From assembly GCF_000247815.1 (NCBI RefSeq), contig NC_021683.1, forward strand, positions 11,506,319-11,570,318: 64,000 nt of DNA. The letters are read 5' to 3'. Below are positions 55,179-64,000 of this stretch, one piece after another; position 1 is the first letter of the stretch; every line of letters starts with the position of its first letter. Position numbers and translations under genes: made by a program. The notes below the pieces were generated by a model, which was not told the origin of the DNA, made no database searches, and saw only the letters and a list, made by a program, of their open reading frames with translations. Source of the DNA: Ficedula albicollis. Its lineage: Eukaryota; Chordata; Aves; Passeriformes; Muscicapidae.

Positions 55179-55879
55179 CCTAAGTCCATACCGCTTGGAA
55201 GCTCACTAGAGTTGGAGGGCTCACATCCTGGAAAATGTAAGTTATAGAGACTTTAAGTCTTTTTTTTATCAGGCAACAGTTATTCTGAGTATGTCAGCTC
55301 TTGAATGCTGAAGTTTACTTGCACAGTTAAAGCACAGCACAAGAATGAGCTCAGGCTATGCAGAACCTTACAAAGCTGAGCCCTTTGAAATATGTCCAAA
55401 TAGATATTCAAATCACTCTTACAGCATAAATCAAAAATCCTTTCCACATTTTACAGTGTACTTCATATGACAAGAACATTTCCTCTCAGTTATGATTTTT
55501 TTTCAAAGAGTGGAAATCTTCAACTTGATGGTACTTGATGGCAAAAGAATGTTCACTGAAGTGTGGCGTAATGCTGTGGCTTGTTCACATTCAAATTTGA
55601 AGTAATAAAAAATATCAAGGAGTGGAGGGAAAAGATCTATTTATCACATGGTTTATCCAATAAAACAATTTCAACTTGTAAGCCTAAATTCATTCATGAT
55701 GTTAGTGTCATTGCAGCCCAGGAGATTTTATTCCTGCTGCTTTTCTTCCATGGGTGTTGCTGTCAAAGCTTCCCAGTCACCTTGGTTAATTCATTCCATG
55801 TGCCAAAAGCAATTATCCAAAGTTCCACGCTGCCTGCAATGATGTGAAACTTTGGACTGTGTGCAGCTATGATGTCATA
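55179..55879. other. Non-coding sequence, nothing recognised
   Basis: Unique DNA with two overlapping + strand frames at 55581-55847 (88 and 64 codons) that have no known domain. No transposon seen. Confidence 0.5.
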
Positions 55880-57330
55880 AGGCAGTCATTAATGTGAGAG
55901 TGGCTTACCTGGAGGCCTGAAGGCCCATGCCAAGGAATCACATTCCCATCAGAAAGGTATTGATTTAATCATTCTGATGGCAGGCCTGTCAGAAACCTAA
56001 TTGTCCACTGGAAGTACAAACGTGTAAATGGACATCCCAGCAAAAGGCAGCAATCTTTCTAAGTAACATTTTACATTTATTCAGATCATTCCACTTGTTT
56101 TCCTCCTCCTCATGCCCTCAGCCTGAGTCTGTTATTGATATAAAGGTTGAAGCTCAGGCAGCTTAACTGTTATGTGGAATGACCTTTACTTTTAATATTA
56201 ATATATTATTGTAAAGTCTATGAGACTCATAAATGCAATTTTAGAATTCATATGAAATGCCATGTGCTGAACCTATTGCAACTTTTCCTCTAGTCCTGTG
56301 GCAGGTTGCAAACTATGCGAATTAATATGCATCATATTCTTTCCCCTTTATTTACTTAGAGAGGTTTGCAGAGCAACTTTATCAAGAGTAACATTATCAA
56401 GAGCTTTCTTGCAAGCTTCTTTATCATATTCACATCCGTGTCTGCTCGACACTTGTCACTGTCAATCAAATCGCAATAATACGCAGATGATTTGCTCATT
56501 TGGTTTAATAAAATCTCTCTGCTTATTTGCACTGCAGTCATTATGCCACATAATTGCTCCGCCGCCGAGGTGAAAGGCAGCCAGTTGCCTGGGGGATAAG
56601 AAGAGACTATTGCTATATGAAGGATTTGTTTCTTTGCCTCTGTCTCTCCCTAGTCACTCATATCCCTAAAATTAATATTGTATTTGAATCCAGTCCTGCT
56701 ATTCTTATGCAGGCTAACATTGTTATTACTTATTATTTGGATGCGAAGTCATTTATTTTTAGTTTTGATGTCCAGGCTGTCAAGCTAAATTTCATTGTGT
56801 ACTGCCACATACGATTTTTAACTGCCATTTAAACTTGATTCAAAATCCAAATTATGAAGAGAACACGTTCAAAGGAATGGGCTGACAGGAAGTATAGCTA
56901 CAATTTTTATTTCCCATGAAATCAAAGTATAGATCTTGTTATTGTTCTGTGGTGGAGATATGTGCAGTTTTCATACCTCATAATCTTTTCTGTATTGGCT
57001 GGACACTGTGATTCAGAAAGAGAAAAGGGGGGGCTATTTATGCATATGAGCAACCCTTAAGGTGCAAAACAAAGGCATTCACTTCCAGAAATGATATAGC
57101 ACAGAACTAGCTCAACTGACTGCTGTAAATTCCTGAATTATTTGTACTCCATTTTCCAGTAGATTCTACTATGACGGATGGTGGAAATAAAAATGAGGAA
57201 TCTATCCCTGTAACACAAACCTTGGCTCCTTCACTGCACAGTTAATAAATCAGTCACTGCCATGTGATAATAATTACCAGCCCATACTTTTGGGGTGATT
57301 CCACTTCAGTGGCACACTCGTTAGGAGCCT
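55880..57330. promoter_or_regulatory. Likely conserved enhancer-like block with PBX-MEIS site
   Basis: This is the most regulatory-looking segment in the window. Between 56280 and 56580 lie an octamer-like ATGCGAAT (56315-56322) beside AATTAATATGCAT, a perfect minus-strand TGATTGACAG (56459-56468), CAATAAT cores and a HOX/CDX-type TTTAATAAAA (56504-56513). The sequence is complex, free of repeats, and contains some CpG (TCGAC, TCGCAATAAT, CCGCCGCCG), which is rare in the flanks and tends to survive in constrained DNA. Family knowledge: clustered POU, PBX-MEIS and HOX motifs mark developmental enhancers. Target gene and activity are unknown. Confidence 0.4.
56459..56468 (-). promoter_or_regulatory. 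PBX-MEIS/PREP composite site TGATTGACAG
   Basis: The minus strand reads exactly TGATTGACAG, the composite decamer bound by PBX (TGATTGAC half) together with MEIS or PREP (TGACAG half) TALE homeodomain proteins. It sits among homeodomain-type cores in a repeat-free block. A ten-base exact match is expected by chance less than once in a window of this size, so the site is notable although occupancy is unproven. Confidence 0.5.
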
Positions 57331-58929
57331 AAAGTACTTCATATTTAAATGTATTCCAAAGAGCAAGTGCTTAGTGTTTCTTTTAAGGAAAATTAAAACC
57401 TAGGCTAAAATTCCATATGAGAAACTATAGGTCTATGTTCAGCTTTCCTATTTTTATTCAAAGTCCCTCATTGAGCTTAACTGGGACTCTGTTGGTAGGC
57501 CAGAGGAACTGCTAATGCTTTAAAGCTGTTGACCTTAAGCATACATTTTTATTTGTATAAACCCAATCTAATAGTGTTCAGATATAGAAAGAGAGAATGA
57601 TGAGCTGTAATATTAACATAGGGACAGTTAATGGGGAGCTCATTAATTCACAGAAGTCCCAAAAAGGGGTAATAAGTCACCTCCAGCCTTTCTGGTAGGC
57701 CATTACAGTTCATCCAGTCAATGTGATACTGAACCCAAGTAGCAAGATTTTAAAAAGTATTATACTGTGATATTTCCAAGCTCACTTTGTAGAAATCAAG
57801 AGATGTAATTGTATTCAGTAGCTAAAGTGGTTAATCACTCTCACTATTAAATATTCACTGAATGTCTTATTTGAAATTGGTTCTTGTTATGGCTTTCCAT
57901 GCTAGATTAAAGATATTTATCTCCCAGAAATTTTGCTCTTTTTTATTGTCTTGTAATTGAGTTCTTTCTCAGTAGTGTTTAGCAAAATTAATAGATCCCT
58001 TAACATATCCCTGGTCTCTCCACCAGCTTTCTATGTGTACAGGGCTCTGCTTTTCTCACAGGTAAGTAATTACATCAGTTATCTAAGCAGTGTTTTGTAC
58101 AAAGTTAACCTCTTTTCCAGGGGACAAGGAGGCATAGATGCTGTAATGAGCAGCTAATATTGAGCTTTTTTAGTTCTGATTTGATTTTTTTTTTTTTAAT
58201 TATAAGAAAGGACCGCATTTATATTTTTTCGTTTAGTATTTGGTTTGGATTTTTGAGCTTATCTGTGAAGCAGTTGTGATCATCCTTTAGCTACATATCT
58301 TGATTAGTATTGACCACTGTGAACGGATTAAATATTTCTATTACCCAAGTATGCTTGTAAATTATTTCTCAGGGAAAAATGTATTAGGTCTGTTACCAAT
58401 CCATGATATAAAACATTCTAGATGTGCCAGTGTGTGCAGTGGAGCTCAGCTGGGCTGTGTGCTCAGACCCCAGCCATGCCATCAGAACACTCCAGCCAGA
58501 TGCCACAACATGGCTTGCCTAGGCTGCTTCTGCTTCACAAATGATCTTGCATTCCACATAGCAGTACAGATTTATTCTAACTCAGGACTCTGATTATCCT
58601 TCCTGAATAACAAAATGTTCACCAAAGGAAAGGGTAAAAGCACCTACATTTCCTTCAGGTAGTTAAACACCCATAGCTGGAGATCGAGTGAGAAGGAAAG
58701 GGAGATGAGAGTTTTTTCTCTTGCGACAACTAAAGATCTTTCCAGCACTCTGCATAGCTGCTACAGTTTACACAATATTTTTTTCTGTAAAAATCAGTTT
58801 CCCATCCTGTTCTTTTCCATAACTTACCTTTGCTTTCATACTGTGTTCTGCCCCAAATAGCTGGCCACTGCAGACAGGTTATGAAGCTTGAGGTCTTGTG
58901 AAGGAGATCAAGTAGTGAACAGGTTGGTC
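57331..58929. other. Non-coding sequence, nothing recognised
   Basis: AT-rich DNA with a T run at 58185-58197. Open frames at 57957-58157 and 58300-58593 (66 and 97 codons) match no family. No element recognised until the CR1 fragment. Confidence 0.5.
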
Positions 58930-59092
58930 TGAAAGGTTTTAGCATCTCTCCATCTTTGGAGATATTGAAAACACAGCTGGATGTGGTCCTGAGCAGTCTG
59001 CTCCCCATGGCCCTGCTACTGAGCAGGAGGATTGGGCCAGACAATCTCCAGAGGACCATTCCAAACTCATCCTTTCTGTAATTCAAGGATGC
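58930..59092 (+). mobile_element. CR1 LINE 3'-end fragment
   Basis: The + strand follows the CR1 3' end in order: CTCTCCATCTTTGGAGATATTGAAAAC-like region, CAGCTGGATGTGGTCCTGAGCA, CTGCTACTGAGCAGGAGGATTGGGCCAGACAATCTCCAGAGGACC-like region, and a tail CTTTCTGTAATTC at the very end. This corresponds to the avian consensus 'ttggactagatgatctccagaggtcccttccaacctcaaccattctgtgattc'. It is the best-preserved of the three CR1 copies, in + orientation and 5'-truncated. The 118-codon minus-strand frame across it is a shadow. Confidence 0.9.
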
Positions 59093-59257
59093 AGAAGAGC
59101 CATATGTCTTTCAAGACCTTTTTATATAAAGGGATAACATAGAAAATTATATATTATCATTGTTCGTGAGGAAACAATTTTACAGTGAGATCAAATTATT
59201 AATCTGCATTACTGTTCATAAAGAACTTTATTTTGCCTTAACACGTCTGTAGAGGGA
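59093..59257. other. AT-rich spacer
   Basis: Short unique segment between the CR1 tail and a T/G-rich tract. Nothing recognised. Confidence 0.6.
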
Positions 59258-59390
59258 GTTGTTTGTTTCTGGGGTTTGGGGATTTCTTTGTGGGGCTTTT
59301 TGTTTTTGTTTTTGTTTTTGTTGTTGTTTTGTTTTGTGTTGGGTATTTTTCGTTGTTTCTCTCTTTTTTTGGTGGGGTGAGGTAAAAAAT
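59258..59390. repeat. T/G-rich low-complexity tract with (TTTTTG)n core
   Basis: Strong strand bias: almost only T and G, with a run of TTTTTG units at 59297-59320 followed by TTG units. On the minus strand this is the A/C-rich type of sequence found at 28961-29104. The minus-strand Lys/Asn-rich frame across it is a repeat translation, not a gene. Confidence 0.85.
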
Positions 59391-62004
59391 GCACATCTAC
59401 TTAGCTAATTTTAGGCCATACTATAGCCGCAGAAACTTCAACAACATGCCCTAAAGATTGCCTTGAAAAAAAAAATCCTTATTTCAGATTAATCACAAAA
59501 ACACTCAGAGAGGAAGAAAGGAGAGTTTAATTTTCCTGTCTTCATGGTGGGTTTTGATCATAGCTAATCTCTAACATTAAAAATATCTTAATTTTAAATA
59601 TGTGTATTTTGCCATGGTGGCTGATTTGGCTTTATAAATGTAATGAGTGTTAGGAAGAAATGTTGACTATTGTGTGGGTGATGGTTTTCTCACATGAAAG
59701 TTGAGCTGCTGTGTTGCTATTGTCTGGATGTTGGTTCGTGTTCTCCTTTCTGTACACAAGCCATTGTATGTTCCTTTCCAAGAGCATCCTTATGTGATTT
59801 AAAACAGGAAGTAGCAGCAGTTATAAAACAAAAATGTTGCCTGTATTTTTTGTAGAGATATTTTAGTTTCAGACAAATTAGCATATTGAATTATACATTG
59901 CAGTAGGAAAAATAATATTAGTTTATCTTAGAATACAGTGCTTGGCTTGGTGTGCAGCTGCCACAATTACTTAAGAAAGGTATTGATGTGTTTGAATTAG
60001 CACTCTGTGCATTTACATACACAGACTTGTGAATGCACAGACATACACACTGAGGCTGTCATAAATTAAAGAAAATTGGAAATTTCTGTCCAGAAATTAT
60101 ATTCTGTCAAATATTCAGACCACATGCCTGTGTTCAAAACTCTGGTGAGCAGGATTTCAGAAGGATTGAAAATAAAAATTAATTTATAATGACATAGTCT
60201 ATAATTAAGTAATGAAAAATTAATTAAATTGTGACAGTAGTTCTTTGCTTGACTATTGAATAAGTTACTTGACATTTTTCAGCAATATTCTTGGCTTTAA
60301 ATTTGAACCAATATATAAAATAACACAGAAAACACTACACTAGGGAATGTTCTCTCCAGGATTTTCATAAAAGAGAGAAATCTAATATTATACCCTAGTA
60401 TTAATTAACGTTAGATTTACTATCTGAAAGAAGGTATTTAAAATTCTGCAAAATGAGACGTTTATCTTTTTATAGTCCCTTTCTCCTAATCTTCATTTTC
60501 CAAAGGCATTAAGGGACCTTATGTTTGCAAAGTGGAAATTATTAGAGATAATTAAGATGAAAGTTTTATTTGACAGAAGAATTCTCATGATGTTTGGAAA
60601 GACTCAGTTTAAATCTAATCTCAGTTCACACTGTTGCTTTTTAGAATGAAAAGCTGTGTAATAAAACCACAAACAGCCAAGCCAGATTTCAAAACTGCAG
60701 AGACATTACTTGTGTCCCTCAAAAAGGAAGAAAAATTATACCTCCAAACTTCTTGGGAATTTAGTAACTGACAAATGTATAGAAGATAAGATTGAATTAA
60801 ATTATTACTTTGAGGAAACAGATATATTTGAATGGGAGATACAAAATTACACTTATTTACAAAGAAAAGGTTGCAGATAGCACAGAAAAGATACCAAAAT
60901 TCCAGTGAAAAATAAATCACTTGAAACAGATGGGGACAGAGATGTTCTATTGAAAATTTTTTTGCCAAGCTAAGTTCTTATTCATAGAGGAAATATCTCA
61001 ACTTAAATCTTGTTGAAGTTAACAGGAATTTTGTTGATTTTTAAAATTTGATCTGCAATGTCCCTAAAGCATTAATTTGTGACTAGTCAAACTGGTTGTG
61101 ACTAGTCCAAACTGGGAGGCAGACTGAGATTCCTCTATCCTGGCTATGATGCAGTAGAAGCCAACAGCAACCTCATTTGACTTGCTTCCTACTGAGAAAA
61201 TATTTGATTTTCCACCTACCAGTGTTCATTTTTCTGAGGTTCTTCAGCTATAACTGGATAGCCAGAACCCAAGTCCACTTGCAATTTCAAGTTATCTGAG
61301 TCAGTTATCTGAGTCAAGTTATCTGCTCCTCTCCTGCTCTTTGAAGGGATCCATTTGCAGTGGAACCCAAATGTTACTGTTTTCCTGCACTACCCAGCTT
61401 GTGTACAGCTTGTGTTGCCTAAAAATTTGAAAACAAATCTGAGACATAACCAGCTCCTGTTTCCAGGGAAAGAATAACCCTAGCACATTGACATCTGCCC
61501 CAGGTGCCAGTTGTGCAGCCTGTGGGGAGATTCTCAGCTGCTGGTCTTTCTTTTTTCCCTGTGCGCTCAGTCTAGCTCCAGAAAGACATAATGTAATAAA
61601 TGTTTTCTTTACATACAATTTTCTAAATATATAATATCTACTTATAGTTTAATTTGAGCCAGAAATGTATATAGAGAATATAGAACTGGGGAAAAAAACC
61701 AAAACAACTGTGTGTGAGTGTTTCTGAGTTTCCATTCAGCCCTTTATGTTTGCCAACATAACTTCTCTGCTCCCAGTTATAAACTCTGAGTCAGAAGCAT
61801 CAGCTACAGTTTCTGTTTGGAGAGATGGAAGGAAGAGAAAGTGTCTTTCTCAGAAGCTTTTCCTTCATTGGAATACTGAGGTCACCAAGTTAGATGCATG
61901 GCAGGGCAGCTGGAAATGGGGACTGGATCACCGAGGGGTGGAGCAACCCTAGGGACAGGGTGGTATGGAGGGGTTGGGAATGTGGGCTGTAAGATGCTGC
62001 TCAG
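59391..62004. other. AT-rich non-coding sequence, nothing recognised
   Basis: No gene or element supported. A 13-base unit GTTATCTGAGTCA is tandemly repeated at 61291-61316, with a partial third copy. Minus-strand frames at 60621-60968 and 61319-61618 (115 and 99 codons) match no known family. Confidence 0.5.
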
Positions 62005-62843
62005 TGGCAACCTTTTATTTAAGCTCAACATCATCTCTGCTTGGAGCTTTCTTAACTGAGCCACAACCTGGTAGCTGTTCGTAGCTGTTACCTACTGAAT
62101 GTGAAAACTCCCTTTGCATATTCACCCTCTCTCCCCAGTCTTTACTCTTCATATTCAGTTCTTTGATCAGTCATCCGCTAAGTTTTTTAAATATTCAGCT
62201 TTTTAAAATTACCAACCACTTACCTACCTGCTTAATATGTCACTTTACCAGGAAAGCAATAAGAAGATGAAAGGAGGAAAGTGACTTTTGTGTAGAAATA
62301 TGGCTCAAGGTGTGAGTGGAGAAAAGAATAGTCCTACTTTATTATGTCTTATCATCTCTGAAATTATGTAGTTATTTTTCAGTCAACAAATTAACTGTGA
62401 TTTTCCATCTGAAAATGATGAATTGGTTTTTGTCTGCCTTTCACTCATCATATCATACCATTACAGCAAACACTGGAGTTCATAATGATATTGTGGAAAC
62501 TGCTGATCAAAGCTTGTTTACATGGACTGTGTTCACTGATTTGCCAACGTTGTCTCATACAGATGCACTTTAATAACTATTCTCTGCAAAACTGATTTTT
62601 CAAAAAGATTATTCATTCTGATTACTCTGTAATCTTAGTTATCCAGGAGAGTGTGGGATTACATATATTTTTGTTTAAAAGTTTGTTCTATGTTATTATG
62701 ATTCAAAATGTTCCATGAAAGGAAGATATTGAGGGGAAAAAAACACCCTTATTCATAAGGAAATATTAATTAGAGCTGTAAGTTTAGTTTGTCTGATTAA
62801 CAGCTTATAAAAAGTTCTCAATGAACAGCTGTAAAAATTCTAA
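62005..62843 (+). repeat. Tandem segmental duplication, copy 1 (839 bp)
   Basis: The segment starting TGGCAACCTTTTATTTAAGC and ending AAAAATTCTAA is followed directly by a second copy in the same orientation. The offset is exactly 839 bases throughout. Every line compared agrees, including an 85-codon frame (62316-62573) that recurs unchanged at 63155-63412. The frame has no recognised domain and is not called as a gene. Identity at this level means the event is very recent, or that two haplotype copies were wrongly placed in tandem during assembly. Confidence 0.97.
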
Positions 62844-63682
62844 TGGCAACCTTTTATTTAAGCTCAACATCATCTCTGCTTGGAGCTTTCTTAACTGAGC
62901 CACAACCTGGTAGCTGTTCGTAGCTGTTACCTACTGAATGTGAAAACTCCCTTTGCATATTCACCCTCTCTCCCCAGTCTTTACTCTTCATATTCAGTTC
63001 TTTGATCAGTCATCCGCTAAGTTTTTTAAATATTCAGCTTTTTAAAATTACCAACCACTTACCTACCTGCTTAATATGTCACTTTACCAGGAAAGCAATA
63101 AGAAGATGAAAGGAGGAAAGTGACTTTTGTGTAGAAATATGGCTCAAGGTGTGAGTGGAGAAAAGAATAGTCCTACTTTATTATGTCTTATCATCTCTGA
63201 AATTATGTAGTTATTTTTCAGTCAACAAATTAACTGTGATTTTCCATCTGAAAATGATGAATTGGTTTTTGTCTGCCTTTCACTCATCATATCATACCAT
63301 TACAGCAAACACTGGAGTTCATAATGATATTGTGGAAACTGCTGATCAAAGCTTGTTTACATGGACTGTGTTCACTGATTTGCCAACGTTGTCTCATACA
63401 GATGCACTTTAATAACTATTCTCTGCAAAACTGATTTTTCAAAAAGATTATTCATTCTGATTACTCTGTAATCTTAGTTATCCAGGAGAGTGTGGGATTA
63501 CATATATTTTTGTTTAAAAGTTTGTTCTATGTTATTATGATTCAAAATGTTCCATGAAAGGAAGATATTGAGGGGAAAAAAACACCCTTATTCATAAGGA
63601 AATATTAATTAGAGCTGTAAGTTTAGTTTGTCTGATTAACAGCTTATAAAAAGTTCTCAATGAACAGCTGTAAAAATTCTAA
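62844..63682 (+). repeat. Tandem segmental duplication, copy 2 (839 bp)
   Basis: Second copy of the 839-base unit, with no difference from copy 1 seen in the parts compared. The junction at 62843/62844 joins CTAA to TGGC. Comparing the bases outside the unit (CAG on the far left, GAGG on the far right) shows no shared bases at the breakpoint, so it was not formed between two pre-existing repeats visible here. Confidence 0.97.
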
Positions 63683-64000
63683 GAGGAATTTTAATTCACC
63701 AGTAGACATTCAAAGGTAGGAATTAAATATAGAGGCTTTTATTCTGACAATGTCTCTATTACAAATATATTGTATGGATAGGTAGTTTTAATATTAATTT
63801 TACATTTTAGCATTTACAAACAAGATTTGTATTATCTTGATAGCTAAGGATCGTATTTTCAAAATGTGTGAATAACAAATTCAGTGCATCTCACCCACCT
63901 ACCTTTCCTGGGATGTTTTATCTAGAAACAAGTAAGTAGAAAACCAGTACAATTGGGATCTAAGTCTTCCTTTGTGATTTATTCTGACATTATAAGCCTC
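63683..64000. other. AT-rich sequence at window end
   Basis: Unique AT-rich DNA after the duplication, cut by the window edge. Nothing recognised. Confidence 0.6.

Noticed and set aside
58730..59086. 118-codon minus-strand frame
   Set aside because: It runs antisense across the CR1 fragment and is a shadow of that element.
59209..59394. Lys/Asn-rich minus-strand frame
   Set aside because: Translation of the T/G-rich low-complexity tract.
62316..63412. Identical 85-codon frames at 62316-62573 and 63155-63412 as a duplicated gene
   Set aside because: Identity follows from the 839-bp duplication. The frame itself has no domain, splice signals or coding-like composition.

Overview
This looks like a gene-poor, AT-rich stretch of a vertebrate nuclear chromosome, most likely from a bird. 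The case rests on three degraded copies that resemble avian CR1 LINE 3' ends (16186-16355, 26108-26220, 58930-59092), no visible SINEs, short interspersed microsatellites and no compact reading frames. CR1 also occurs in turtles and crocodilians, so 'bird' is an inference. I recognise no named gene. The long open frames are translations of simple repeats, and the remaining open frames (122 codons or fewer) are no longer than expected by chance.

Layout. 1-13300 is plain AT-rich sequence with one 17-bp minisatellite at 5599-5666. 13899-14598 is an almost pure (GATA)n array of about 175 units. 16186-16355 is a CR1 relic. Between 18557 and 33495 on the + strand lies a loose series of exon-like segments with good splice sites. 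Two pairs of them join in a consistent frame, but one pair carries an in-frame stop. One member (from 22025) runs into a 3'UTR-like stretch with two Pumilio-type motifs and two AATAAA signals. This could be a long non-coding transcript, a decayed gene, or chance. 22490-23700, 47540-48800 and 55880-57330 have the texture of conserved non-coding (enhancer-like) DNA: homeodomain-type TAAT motifs and few repeats. The last block contains a perfect PBX-MEIS/PREP decamer.

The most striking structure is three uninterrupted poly-C tracts of 678, 853 and 439 bases (36135-36812, 52207-53059, 54720-55158), each set inside a poly-A or poly-T run. The left-hand run is 22-23 bases in all three. They are either a remarkable homopolymer expansion or, more likely, an assembly or base-calling artefact. 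The window ends with an 839-bp head-to-tail duplication (62005-62843 and 62844-63682) with no difference seen where compared, which is either very recent or a false duplication.

No operons, tRNA, rRNA, CRISPR arrays, intact transposons or viral genes were seen. Any function here is more likely regulatory than coding.
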